Of a DNA stretch of 22,055 bases, positions 7,897 through 15,609 are shown piece after piece. Within the stretch, counting starts at the first letter, position 1. Every line of letters begins with the position of its first letter. The position numbers were made by a program, and so were the translations under genes. The notes beneath the pieces were generated by a model. The model was given only the letters and a program-made list of their open reading frames with translations, had not been told where the DNA came from and did not search any database. Origin of the DNA: Azoarcus sp. (GTDB lineage Bacteria; Pseudomonadota; Gammaproteobacteria; Burkholderiales; Rhodocyclaceae); NCBI GenBank assembly GCA_031282905.1, contig JAITCV010000203.1, positions 1 to 22,055 of the forward strand. The letters run 5' to 3'.

Positions 7897-7910
7897 GGAG
7901 TATGAAAATG
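7897..7910 (+). promoter_or_regulatory. Best ribosome binding site and start upstream of the heptamer array
   Basis: GGAG at 7897-7900 is followed 7 bases later by ATG at 7908-7910; another ATG at 7902 is too close. This is the only well-spaced start signal seen upstream of the acetyltransferase. Its frame differs from the enzyme frame at the present repeat count, which makes it the key element of the phase-variation reading. Confidence 0.6.
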
Positions 7911-8096
7911 GGAATAACCATTAAGCAAAATCCTATCCATTGCCGCGCTTCTTCACTCTTTTGCATTTCTGGACGGAAAATGAACAGCCAACAGCCAACA
8001 GCCAACAGCCAACAGCCAACAGCCAACAGCCAACAGCCAACAGCCAACAGCCAACAGCCAACAATACATTTGTCATATCTATATTGGATTACCTGA
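7908..8096 (+). CDS. Short leader frame through the heptamer array (off-phase product)
   Basis: Translation from the ATG at 7908 gives 62 residues: MGITIKQNPIHCRASSLFC..., then NSQQPTA repeats encoded by the array, ending at a TGA at 8094-8096 soon after the array. I do not think this is an independent gene. It is most simply the truncated product made when the repeat number puts the start out of frame with the downstream enzyme. Gaining one 7-bp copy or losing two would bring this start into the enzyme frame. A non-coding leader with the enzyme starting further downstream is the alternative. Confidence 0.4.
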   Translation: MGITIKQNPIHCRASSLFCISGRKMNSQQPTANSQQPTANSQQPTANSQQPTIHLSYLYWIT

Positions 8097-8995
8097 CACA
8101 TTCGTATCCTGCTGTCGAAATTCCATTGATGATTTATGGCACAGGCGAAGCGGCACAGAAACTGGCTCATGCGTTGATTGAGCGGAAATACAAAGTCTGT
8201 GGTTTTTTGGGGGGGAAATACCAGATGGACGGGATTGTTTTCCGCCTGGAAAACTGGCTTGAGAAAAACGATCCCGCCCAATTCATCCTGATCGTGGCGG
8301 TGGATGATGCGGAAGAAATGGTCGATTTGCCAATACTGGAAGATTCCTTGCAAAACAGGGGATTCATGGTGGTAATCAATATTGCGCAAATCCATGCGAC
8401 TTATCCCGTCTGTAGCGAATCGTTGATGAAGTGGTACCGGATGTGCAGGTTCCGCCATGCGTTGCTGAAAGCCATGCCCTATGCTTCCATTGGTACGGGA
8501 ACATATTGTAATGGGGTAAATGTCATGACATACGATGATCATCTATCCAGGCTCCGTATCGGCAACTGGAGCAGCGTTGCCACCGGTACATGCATTCTTC
8601 TTGCCCATGGCCATCATCGCAAGGACTGGATCAGCGTGTATCCATGGGATGTCTTTCCCGGTAGGGACAGCATCGAGCATACGCCCCCGGGGGCCACGGT
8701 GGATATCGGTTCGGACGCGTGGATCGGCCAAAATGTCATCATTCTTCCTGGTATGACGATCGGCAATGGGGCGGTCATTGGCGCGGGCGCGGTCGTTTCC
8801 CGCGATGTCGAGCCATATTCGATCGTGGTGGGTAATCCGGCGCGGCACATTCGTTATCGCTTCCCGGAAAATATTCGTCAAGCCTTACTTGAAATCCGCT
8901 GGTGGGATTGGCCGGTCAAGGAACTCATGGAAATAAATCACCTCGTTTTCAGTGACCGGGTCGGAGAATTTCTGCGCTATGCGCGGAAACGATAG
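7940..8995 (+). CDS. Left-handed beta-helix acetyltransferase, CatB/NeuD-like; putatively phase-variable
   Basis: The enzyme frame is open from 7925. The coordinate given is the first possible start (TTG 7940), which has no ribosome binding site; the first in-frame ATG is 8129 (288 residues, MIYGTGEAAQKLAHAL). The N-terminal ~100 residues resemble the nucleotide-fold domain of PglD/NeuD sugar acetyltransferases (LMIYGTGEAAQKLAHALIERKYKVCGFLGG). The C-terminal part has hexapeptide repeats of the CatB/Vat type: LRIGNWSSVATGTCILLAHGHHRKDW with a likely catalytic His, then VDIGSDAWIGQNVIILPGMTIGNGAVIGAGAVVSRDVEPYSIVVGNPARHIRYRF. It should transfer acetyl from acetyl-CoA, plausibly to a surface sugar, but the substrate is not identified. 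The gene is less GC-rich than its neighbours, stands alone between trpB2 and metY, and may have been acquired. The heptamer array at its 5' end suggests on/off switching. Confidence 0.85.
   Translation: MPRFFTLLHFWTENEQPTANSQQPTANSQQPTANSQQPTANNTFVISILDYLTHSYPAVEIPLMIYGTGEAAQKLAHALIERKYKVCGFLGGKYQMDGIVFRLENWLEKNDPAQFILIVAVDDAEEMVDLPILEDSLQNRGFMVVINIAQIHATYPVCSESLMKWYRMCRFRHALLKAMPYASIGTGTYCNGVNVMTYDDHLSRLRIGNWSSVATGTCILLAHGHHRKDWISVYPWDVFPGRDSIEHTPPGATVDIGSDAWIGQNVIILPGMTIGNGAVIGAGAVVSRDVEPYSIVVGNPARHIRYRFPENIRQALLEIRWWDWPVKELMEINHLVFSDRVGEFLRYARKR
7983..8063 (+). repeat. Heptanucleotide tandem repeat, 11 full copies of AACAGCC
   Basis: Perfect AACAGCC units begin at 7983, 7990, 7997, 8004, 8011, 8018, 8025, 8032, 8039, 8046 and 8053, followed by a partial AACA. 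All three plus-strand frames are open through the array; because 7 is not a multiple of 3, three units encode one NSQQPTA heptapeptide. A change of one unit shifts the frame. No copy carries a substitution, which is expected of an array that still expands and contracts by slippage. Confidence 0.97.
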
Positions 8996-9093
8996 CAAGC
9001 GTCACATCCATATTTGATCATAAAATATCTGCTTTCCTTATTCCTCAAGCACCCGGTACACTCGCCCGCTTTTCCCACCATGGAAACTTCGCC

Positions 9094-10365
9094 ATGAAAT
9101 TCGAAACCCTCGCCGTCCATGCCGGCTACAGCCCCGAACCCACCACCCATGCCGTCGCGGTGCCGATCTATCAGACCACTTCCTACGCCTTCGATGACAC
9201 ACAGCATGGCGCGGATCTGTTCGATCTCAAGGTGCCGGGCAATATCTATACCCGCATCACCAACCCCACCAACGCGGTGCTGGAAGAGCGCCTCGCCGCG
9301 CTGGAAGGCGGCGTCGGCGCGCTGGCGGTCGCTTCGGGGATGGCTGCGACCACCTATGCCATCCAGACCATTGCCGAAGCCGGCGACAATGTGATTTCCA
9401 CTTCGACCCTGTATGGTGGCACCCAGAACCTTTTCGCTTACTCCCTGCCGCAACTCGGCATCGATGTGCGCTTTGCCGACTACCGCGAGCCGGAGAGCTT
9501 CGCCCGCCTGATCGACGCCCGCACCAAGGCGATCTATTGCGAATCCATCGGCAACCCGCTTGGCAACATCACCGATTTCGAGCGCCTGGCCGCCGTCGCC
9601 CATCAGGCTGGCGTGCCGCTGATCGTCGACAACACCGTGCCTTCGCCTTATTTGTGCCGCCCCTTCGAGCATGGCGCGGATATCGTGGTGCATTCGCTCA
9701 CCAAGTATCTTGGCGGCCACGGCAATTCGATCGGCGGCATCATCGTCGATGCCGGCAAATTCCCCTGGGCCGAACACAAGGCGCGTTTCCGCCGCCTCAA
9801 CGAGCCGGATCCCGCCTATCACGGCGTGGTCTACACCGAGGCCCTCGGTGCCGCCGCCTATATCGGCCGCGCCCGCGTGGTGCCGCTCAGGAGCCAGGGC
9901 GCGGCGTTGTCGCCGTTCAACGCTTTCCTGATCCTGCAAGGGGTGGAGACCTTGCCCCTGCGCATGGATCGCATCTGCGACAACGCGCTCGCGGTCGCGC
10001 AATTCCTGCGTGGCCACGCCAAGGTGTCGTGGGTCAATTACGCTGGTCTGCCCGACCACGCCGATCACCCCTTGGTGCAAAAATACCTGGGGGGCCGCGC
10101 TTCGGGCATTTTGAGCTTCGGCGTCAAGGGCGGCGTCGAAGGCGGCACACGTTTCCAGGATGCGCTCAAGCTCATCACCCGGCTGGTCAACATTGGCGAC
10201 GCCAAGTCGCTCGCCTGCCACCCGGCCTCCACCACGCACCGCCAGCTCAGCGCTGCGGAACTGGAAAAAGCGGGCGTGTCGCCCGACATGGTGCGGCTCT
10301 CCGTCGGCATCGAGCACATCGACGATATCCTCGCCGATCTCGATCAAGCGTTGGCGGCGGTTTGA
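9094..10365 (+). CDS. metY: O-acetylhomoserine aminocarboxypropyltransferase (sulfhydrylase)
   Basis: 423 residues, normal for MetY. This cytosolic PLP enzyme of the Cys/Met-metabolism family makes homocysteine from O-acetylhomoserine and sulfide, the direct sulfhydrylation route to methionine. Markers are MKFETLAVHAGYSPEPTTHAVAVPIYQTTSYAFDD at the N-terminus, YTRITNPTNAVLEERLAALEGG, VASGMAATTYAIQ, YGGTQNLF, and the PLP lysine in HSLTKYLGGHGNSIGG (about Lys204). The C-terminal SLACHPASTTHRQL and VRLSVGIEHIDDILADLDQAL are also typical. The longer PLP loop (NSIGGIIVDAGKFPW) favours MetY over MetB or MetZ. The start is preceded by a weak GGAAA. A small inverted repeat (ATATTT/AAATAT, 9010-9028) lies in the upstream gap; no SAM riboswitch was recognised. 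Confidence 0.94.
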   Translation: MKFETLAVHAGYSPEPTTHAVAVPIYQTTSYAFDDTQHGADLFDLKVPGNIYTRITNPTNAVLEERLAALEGGVGALAVASGMAATTYAIQTIAEAGDNVISTSTLYGGTQNLFAYSLPQLGIDVRFADYREPESFARLIDARTKAIYCESIGNPLGNITDFERLAAVAHQAGVPLIVDNTVPSPYLCRPFEHGADIVVHSLTKYLGGHGNSIGGIIVDAGKFPWAEHKARFRRLNEPDPAYHGVVYTEALGAAAYIGRARVVPLRSQGAALSPFNAFLILQGVETLPLRMDRICDNALAVAQFLRGHAKVSWVNYAGLPDHADHPLVQKYLGGRASGILSFGVKGGVEGGTRFQDALKLITRLVNIGDAKSLACHPASTTHRQLSAAELEKAGVSPDMVRLSVGIEHIDDILADLDQALAAV

Positions 10366-10370
10366 AAAGA

Positions 10371-10406
10371 AGGGGACGGTTTGAAATCGGAGCAGATCTG
10401 TTCCCC
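10371..10406. repeat. Imperfect inverted repeat between metY and radA
   Basis: GGGGA(C) at 10372-10377 can pair with (G)TTCCCC at 10400-10406, and the 8-bp palindrome CAGATCTG sits at 10393-10400. It could be a weak metY terminator, though no T-run follows, or a remnant of a dispersed GGGGAC...TCCCC repeat. The radA start at 10447 follows after 40 bp. Confidence 0.3.
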
Positions 10407-10446
10407 TGACGTCTGTTTCCCGATTCCCGATTGTCGAGTGTGAAGG

Positions 10447-11808
10447 ATGTCCAAGGCAAAATCCGCTTATGTGTGCAGTGCGTGCGGCGCGCAGTTGCCG
10501 CGCTGGCAGGGGCAGTGTCCGCAGTGTTCGGCCTGGAATACGCTGGTCGAGACCGTGATGGAGCGCGGGCCGGGGCGGCGGCTTGGGGTGGCGGGCGCGG
10601 CGGCGCGGATGCAGATGCTGGCGGCGCTCGAAGCGCGCGAGGAACCGCGCATTCCGAGCGGCATCGATGAGTTCGACCGCGTGCTGGGCGGCGGCCTGGT
10701 CGCGGGCGGGGTAGTGCTGATCGGCGGCGACCCCGGCATCGGTAAATCGACCTTGCTGTTGCAGGCTCTTTGCCGACTGGCGGACACCTATCCGGTCGTC
10801 TATGTGAGCGGGGAAGAATCCGGCGAGCAGGTCGCCCTGCGCGCCCAGCGCCTGCAATTGACGCCGGGCAGCTTGTGGCTGCTTACCGAAATCAATCTGG
10901 AACGCATCCTCGACAGCTTGCGCGAGACCGCGCCGCGCGTCGCCGTCATCGATTCGATCCAGACCTTGTATTCGGAAAACCTGCAATCGGCGCCCGGTTC
11001 GGTCGGGCAGGTGCGCGAGTGCGCGGCGCAACTCACGCGCCACGCCAAGCAAAGCGGCACCACCTTGATTCTCGTTGGTCATGTCACCAAGGACGGCGCG
11101 CTCGCGGGGCCGCGGGTGCTCGAACACATCGTCGATACGGTGCTCTATTTCGAGGGGGATACCCAATCCAGTTTTCGTCTGATCCGCGCGTTCAAGAACC
11201 GTTTTGGCGCGGTCAACGAACTGGGGGTGTTCGCGATGACCGAGCGTGGCCTCAAGGGCGTCTCCAACCCGTCGGCGCTGTTCCTGTCGCAGCATGCCGC
11301 CGCCGTCGCCGGCAGTTGCGTGCTCGTCACCCAGGAGGGCACCCGCCCGCTGCTGGTCGAAATCCAGGCCCTCGTCGATAGCGCCCAAAGCCCCAATCCG
11401 CGCCGCCTCTCCGTCGGGCTGGAGCCGACCCGGCTGGCGATGCTGCTGGCGGTCGCGCACCGCCATGCCGGTATCGCCTGTTTCGACCAGGATGTGTTCG
11501 TCAACGCGGTCGGCGGGGTCAAGATCGCCGAACCCGCCGCCGATCTGGCCATCCTGCTGGCGGTGGCTTCCTCGCTGCGCGACCGGCCCTTGCCGGACGG
11601 CCTTGCCGTGTTCGGCGAGGTGGGTCTTGCCGGAGAAATACGTCCCGCGCCGCGCGGGCAAGAGCGTCTGCGGGAAGCCGCCAAGCTCGGCTTCAAGTCC
11701 GCCATCGTGCCGCGCGCCAATTTGCCGCGCCAGCCTATTGCCGGTATCGATATCCGCGGCGTCGACCGTATCGACCAGGCCTTGGAATTGGCGAGAGAGG
11801 CGGGCTGA
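10447..11808 (+). CDS. radA: DNA repair protein RadA (branch migration ATPase)
   Basis: 453 residues, the standard length. RadA is a cytosolic RecA-like helicase that speeds branch migration in recombinational repair. A C4 zinc finger is visible near the start (Cys10, Cys13, Cys24, Cys27 in YVCSACGAQLPRWQGQCPQCSAW). The Walker A box is GGDPGIGKST at about 93-102, and VAVIDSIQT is Walker B. The RadA-specific KNRFG motif is at about 250-254. A Lon-protease-like C-terminal domain follows (SVGLEPTRLAMLLAVAHRHAG..., FGEVGLAGEIRP), as usual without a proteolytic role. AAGG abuts the start codon closely. The stop codon lies inside the first unit of the tandem repeat that follows. Confidence 0.96.
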   Translation: MSKAKSAYVCSACGAQLPRWQGQCPQCSAWNTLVETVMERGPGRRLGVAGAAARMQMLAALEAREEPRIPSGIDEFDRVLGGGLVAGGVVLIGGDPGIGKSTLLLQALCRLADTYPVVYVSGEESGEQVALRAQRLQLTPGSLWLLTEINLERILDSLRETAPRVAVIDSIQTLYSENLQSAPGSVGQVRECAAQLTRHAKQSGTTLILVGHVTKDGALAGPRVLEHIVDTVLYFEGDTQSSFRLIRAFKNRFGAVNELGVFAMTERGLKGVSNPSALFLSQHAAAVAGSCVLVTQEGTRPLLVEIQALVDSAQSPNPRRLSVGLEPTRLAMLLAVAHRHAGIACFDQDVFVNAVGGVKIAEPAADLAILLAVASSLRDRPLPDGLAVFGEVGLAGEIRPAPRGQERLREAAKLGFKSAIVPRANLPRQPIAGIDIRGVDRIDQALELAREAG

Positions 11809-12172
11809 ACAGGGTTGCAAGCCATGGGCCGAATTGACGTTGGCGCGTCATTTCGATCAGCCGGGCGTTTTGTTGGGCTTTTCATCTCGTGAAGTATCCA
11901 CGGTTGCAGTGGAGTGGGCGAGATAAACTGGCTGAACATGGTGATGGCCGCAAGCCATGGGCCGAATTGGCGTTGGCGCGTCATTTCGATTAGCTGGGCG
12001 GTTTTGTTGGGCTTTTCATCTCGTGAAGTATCCACGGTTGTAGTGGAGTGGGCGAGATAAACTGGCTGAACATGGTGATGACCGCAGGCCATGGGCCGAA
12101 TTGGCGTTGGCGCGTCATTTCGATCATCCGGGTTGTTTTGTTGGGTTTTTCATCTCGTGAAATATCACCGGT
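11803..12172. repeat. Three tandem ~130-bp repeats overlapping the radA stop codon
   Basis: Units begin with GGCTGAAC at 11803, 11930 and 12064. Unit 1 is 127 bp, unit 2 is 134 bp, and unit 3 is partial and more diverged (to about 12172). Each contains GCCATGGGCCGAATTG, GCGCGTCATTTCGAT and TTCATCTCGTGAA blocks. In units 1 and 2 ATCTCG pairs with CGAGAT (11884-11889 with 11919-11924 in unit 1) around an inner TCCAC/GTGGA hairpin (11897-11901 with 11909-11913). Unit 3 loses this pairing. The sequence just before the radA stop (TGGAATTGGCGAGAGAGGC) resembles the end of each unit (TGGAGTGGGCGAGATAAAC), so the array may have grown from the radA 3' end. No convincing frame runs through it. Confidence 0.85.
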
Positions 12173-12506
12173 TGACGTGTATTGGATAGAAGAAGACCTT
12201 GTATTTGATGTGAGGGGTGGTTAGACTCAGCCCCCACTCATGAACTGGTTGTCTGGGAATGACGTGGAATGGAACACGCAGCATATGTGTGTGGCTGATT
12301 GCCCATTGCGAGCAGTGGATTTTTCTGCGTTCCGGATTTGCCTGCGGACCGTTTTGCCTGATATGTTCGACGAATGTCAGTGGGTAAGGTAAAGGGGCTA
12401 TTGGAAATAGAAGAGCTATTTCCTGATCGGCATGGGGGAGGGGACTCATTGCCTTTGGAAGCGCTTTCGCGCGTGCGTTCGTTTCCACGGGGAGTGAATA
12501 AAAATA
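12173..12506. other. Intergenic region upstream of the peroxidase gene
   Basis: About 330 bp with no credible gene. A perfect 8-bp inverted repeat, GGAAATAG / CTATTTCC, with a 5-base spacer lies at 12403-12423, about 85 bp before the first possible peroxidase start. It could be an operator or a short hairpin. The promoter of the peroxidase-kinase-regulator unit should lie here, but I cannot place -35/-10 boxes with confidence. Confidence 0.35.
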
Positions 12507-13598
12507 ATGTCGAATCAGATCGAGGTGATGATGGACAAATGTGTCCATGAGCGCGGGCGTCGCGGCTTGCGCGAAAATCATGCGGGTGTACCCGGTTTGT
12601 CCAGGGGAAGCGCGTTTTCCTGTTCGAGGAAGGTGCGCGCCCTCTTTTGCGCCGCCCTGTTGTTGGGGGGCTTCGAGGTCATGGCGCAGGGCATGAGCCA
12701 TGAGCCGATCAAGCCCTTGCCGCCCAATCCGGCACTTGATCCCGTCAAGGTGGAATTGGGGCGCGAATTGTTCAATGACCCGCGCTTTTCGGACGATGGC
12801 AAGGTTTCCTGTGCGTCCTGCCATGTGGTCCAGCAGGGTGGGGCGGATGCCGGCAAACGTTTTTCGGTTGGTGTTCGCGGCCAGGGGGGTGAGGTCAATG
12901 CGCCTTCCGTTTTGACTTCCGCATATAACTTCCGCCAGTTCTGGGATGGACGTTCCGCCAGCCTGGAAGATCAGATCACGCATGTGCTCGCCAATCCGCT
13001 GGAGTTTGCTTCAAGCTGGGACGAGGTCATCGAGCGCCTGTCGCGGGATGCGCAATTCGTTGCCCGGCTCCAGGCGGCTTATGGCGAAAAGCCGTCGCAG
13101 CGTAATTTGAGCGACGCGATCGCGGTTTATCAACGCTCATTGCCGGAGGCGTCGCGTTTCGATCATTATCTGCGTGGCGATATCGGCGCCATTACCGCCG
13201 AGGAGCGCACGGGGTATGAAAAATTCAAATCCTATGGTTGCGTCGCCTGTCACCAGGGGGTGAATGTCGGCGGCAACATGTTCCAGCGCCTGGGGGCGCT
13301 GGGCAATTATTTTGCCGATCGCGGCACGCCGGAAACCCGGATCGACCAGGGACGTTTCAATGTGACCGGCCGGGAAATGGACCGTTATGTCTTCAAGGTG
13401 CCGAGTTTGCGCAACGTGGCCTTGACCGCGCCGTATTTCCATGACGGTTCCGCGGCTACGTTGGAAGACGCGGTGCAGGTCATGTTCAAATACCAATTGG
13501 GCCGCAATGCGCCGGATGAGGATAAAGGCTTGATCGTGAAATTCCTGCGCACGCTGACGGCGCACTCGCTCGAAACCGTAAAGGAAGACAAACCGTGA
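12507..13598 (+). CDS. Di-haem cytochrome c peroxidase / MauG family, periplasmic
   Basis: 363 residues from the ATG at 12507; an ATG at 12531 with GAGG 5 bases upstream is an equally good start. A Sec signal appears unusually deep (about residues 42-60, KVRALFCAALLLGGFEVMAQG), another hint that translation may begin later. Two CXXCH haem c motifs are at about 102-106 (CASCH) and 245-249 (CVACH). Family blocks ELGRELFNDPRFSDDGKVSCASCH, NAPSVLTSAYNFRQFWDGR, LEDQITHVLANPLEF and FKVPSLRNVALTAPYFHDGSAATLEDAV are complete. The usual role is reduction of periplasmic hydrogen peroxide with electrons from cytochrome c; some relatives oxidise other substrates. Its stop overlaps the kinase start by 4 bp, so the two are probably co-translated. 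Confidence 0.93.
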   Translation: MSNQIEVMMDKCVHERGRRGLRENHAGVPGLSRGSAFSCSRKVRALFCAALLLGGFEVMAQGMSHEPIKPLPPNPALDPVKVELGRELFNDPRFSDDGKVSCASCHVVQQGGADAGKRFSVGVRGQGGEVNAPSVLTSAYNFRQFWDGRSASLEDQITHVLANPLEFASSWDEVIERLSRDAQFVARLQAAYGEKPSQRNLSDAIAVYQRSLPEASRFDHYLRGDIGAITAEERTGYEKFKSYGCVACHQGVNVGGNMFQRLGALGNYFADRGTPETRIDQGRFNVTGREMDRYVFKVPSLRNVALTAPYFHDGSAATLEDAVQVMFKYQLGRNAPDEDKGLIVKFLRTLTAHSLETVKEDKP

Positions 13599-15430
13599 CA
13601 TTCCAGGCAAAGCGCGCGTTCACCTGGTTACCCGGCAGTCTGATGGTCGTGTTCATGGTGGCCATATTGGTTTTCCTGGTGGTCAATAGCCGTGGCGTGG
13701 CGCCGCAGGCGCGGACTGAATTGCTTGCCGGACTGCTCAGCTTGCGCGAAATCAACGCGCGGCTGGATGTGGATATCCTGCGTTCGCGCAATGGGCTCAA
13801 CAATGATTACGACCCGTTGCATGATGGGTTTTCCGCCATGCAGCAACGCAATGAAGAATTGGAACAGAGGGTGGCGAAGGCGAAAATCCTGGTTTCGGCA
13901 GAGCTGGAACGGCTGCGCGAAGCCATGGAGCGGAAATTCGCGGATATCGAGGATTTCAAGGCGGTCAATGCCATCCGTTTGAATTCGCTGCGTTATCTGC
14001 CGACGCTGGTCGACAATCTGGACCAACACCCCCAGGTGGATGCGGTGTTGCGGCTTCAAGCCAACAAGGCGACCAGCGGCATTTTCCGTTACAACCTGTT
14101 GGATGACGCGGCGGTGTCCGCGACCCGGCAGGAACTTGAAACGCTCACGCTGCATCTGGGCGATGATGACGCGCAGGATACGGAATTGGCGCAATTACTC
14201 CAGGGGTTTCGCATCCATGCCGAAACCATCCTGCGCCAGAACGAGCAGGAAACCGGATTGCTCGCCGGACTCGCGGCAATTCCGGTCGTCCAGCGCATCG
14301 ACACGCTTCAGGAAGCGCTGGAAAGCGCTTTTGCCGCCAAGGAAAAGACGGCTGCCGCTTACCGTAATTTCCTCGCCTTCTATTCCGGTTTCCTGCTGCT
14401 TTTGCTGCTTTATATCGGCGCGCGCCTGGTGCGGACCTACCGGCAACTTGCCCGTGTCAACCGCGCCCTGAACGACGCCAACGAGACCTTGGAACATCGC
14501 GTGGAAGAGCGTACCCGCGATCTCAACAACGCGATCTCCGAACTCAAGGCCTCGGAGGCGCATCTCATCCAGTCGGAAAAAATGGCCTCGCTGGGGCAAA
14601 TGGTCGCCGGGGTCGCGCACGAAATCAATACGCCGCTGGGCTACGTGCACGGCACGGTGGAATTCCTGCTGAATGTTTTCGGCAATACGATCGAACCTTG
14701 TTACATCAGGACGCGCGCCCTGGTGGAGGCGATGGGCCGCCGTCCGGGTGGACAGGAAGAAGACATTCGCCAGGATTACGCCGCCGCCGCCGCCGCGCTC
14801 GCGGCCACGGATGAAACGCTGTTGCCGGAAATCAGGACGGCGCTGAAAAACGGCCTTTACGGGCTGGACCAGATCAGCGAGATCGTCCTCAACCTCAAGA
14901 ATTTCAGCCGCCTGGATCGTGGCCAGCATACCTTGTGGCAACTGGAAGACAGCATCGACAGCGCGCTGATGCTGGCCAAGAACCAGGTCAAATATCGCAA
15001 GGTCGTGAAGCACTATGGCAGGAATGTCCGCAAGGTGCCCTGCGCGCCATCGCAGATCAACCAGGTGATGCTGAACATCATCACCAACGCCGCGCAGGCG
15101 ACGAGCGCGGAAGATGGCACGATCACCATCAGCACACGGATGAAGGGCGAAGACGCTGTCATCGTCAAGATATCCGATAATGGCATGGGTATCCCCGATG
15201 AGGTGGTCAGCCGGATTTTCGACCCCTTTTTCACCACCAAGGAAATCGGCAAGGGAACGGGGTTGGGGCTGTCGATCGCATACAAGATCATCGAGCAGCA
15301 TCGTGGAAAGATACAAGTGTTTTCCAGACCGGGCGTGGGCACCGTGTTTTCCATCGAGTTGCCTGTGACGCCGCAGGAAGGCGAGAGCGCGGGCCGGGAA
15401 GAAGAGATGCTGCTGCTGGAGGACGATTGA
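13595..15430 (+). CDS. Membrane sensor histidine kinase with periplasmic helical (DAHL-like) domain
   Basis: 611 residues from a GTG inside the peroxidase stop (GTGA overlap). TM1 is about residues 11-31 (LPGSLMVVFMVAILVFLVV). A largely helical periplasmic region of ~220 residues follows, starting LLSLREINARLDVDILRSRNGLNNDYDPL, which resembles the DAHL sensor domain. TM2 is about 258-280 (FLAFYSGFLLLLLLYIGARLV). Then come a coiled coil with EERTRDLNNAISELKASEAHL, the dimerisation/phosphoacceptor box SEKMASLGQMVAGVAHEINTPLGYV (His about 342), N box NQVMLNIITNAAQA (about 488), G1 DNGMGIP (about 527), F box FDPFFTTK and G2 GKGTGLGLS. It should autophosphorylate and pass phosphate to the downstream regulator. 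The input signal is unknown; overlap with a peroxidase suggests a redox or peroxide-linked cue. Confidence 0.93.
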   Translation: MTFQAKRAFTWLPGSLMVVFMVAILVFLVVNSRGVAPQARTELLAGLLSLREINARLDVDILRSRNGLNNDYDPLHDGFSAMQQRNEELEQRVAKAKILVSAELERLREAMERKFADIEDFKAVNAIRLNSLRYLPTLVDNLDQHPQVDAVLRLQANKATSGIFRYNLLDDAAVSATRQELETLTLHLGDDDAQDTELAQLLQGFRIHAETILRQNEQETGLLAGLAAIPVVQRIDTLQEALESAFAAKEKTAAAYRNFLAFYSGFLLLLLLYIGARLVRTYRQLARVNRALNDANETLEHRVEERTRDLNNAISELKASEAHLIQSEKMASLGQMVAGVAHEINTPLGYVHGTVEFLLNVFGNTIEPCYIRTRALVEAMGRRPGGQEEDIRQDYAAAAAALAATDETLLPEIRTALKNGLYGLDQISEIVLNLKNFSRLDRGQHTLWQLEDSIDSALMLAKNQVKYRKVVKHYGRNVRKVPCAPSQINQVMLNIITNAAQATSAEDGTITISTRMKGEDAVIVKISDNGMGIPDEVVSRIFDPFFTTKEIGKGTGLGLSIAYKIIEQHRGKIQVFSRPGVGTVFSIELPVTPQEGESAGREEEMLLLEDD

Positions 15431-15460
15431 TTGCCTTGCTTCGAGCCTGGTTCATCCCTT

Positions 15461-15560
15461 TTCATTCCATTTCCACGGATCAGCCATGGCTTTGTCGCTT
15501 TCGCCTTGCTGCGCCATCGCCCTCGTTTTCGTGTCACCCATGACCTGGAAATGGAATCAA
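15461..15560. repeat. 100-bp segment bounded by 12-bp inverted repeats, between kinase and regulator genes
   Basis: ATTCCATTTCCA (15464-15475) is perfectly repeated in inverted form at 15546-15557; with one mismatch the arms reach 15461 and 15560. It lies in the 179-bp gap between the kinase stop and the regulator ATG, where no gene is seen. It could fold in the mRNA and tune the kinase-to-regulator ratio, or be a small inserted element. Confidence 0.5.
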
Positions 15561-15609
15561 TACCCCCGGTTTTCGGGCTCGGGGCGTTCGACCGCTGAGG
15601 TTTCTTACG

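Noticed and set aside
7983..8063. CRISPR-like or protein-repeat array
   Set aside because: The units are contiguous 7-bp copies with no spacers, and translation gives the same NSQQPTA in any frame; it is a simple sequence repeat, not a CRISPR or a structural protein repeat.
7718..8542. 274-codon minus-strand frame containing WLLAVGC repeats
   Set aside because: It is antisense to the acetyltransferase; the repeat peptide is only the heptamer array read backwards, and no start signal supports it.
8977..11820. 947-codon open frame on the minus strand across metY and radA
   Set aside because: It is antisense to two well-supported genes, and its residues (runs of G/R/D/H/Q without any family motif) are typical of the mirror frame of GC-rich coding DNA.
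11145..12092. Minus-strand frame through the post-radA repeats giving repeated peptides
   Set aside because: The repeated peptides change frame between units (127 and 134 bp spacing) and run into antisense radA, so the repeats are not under coding constraint in this frame.
12165..12983. 272-codon minus-strand frame upstream of and across the peroxidase start
   Set aside because: It overlaps the peroxidase signal peptide and first haem motif in antisense and shows no domain of its own.
13628..14194. Minus-strand frames opposite the kinase sensor domain
   Set aside because: They are antisense to a gene with clear membrane and kinase motifs and lack start signals.
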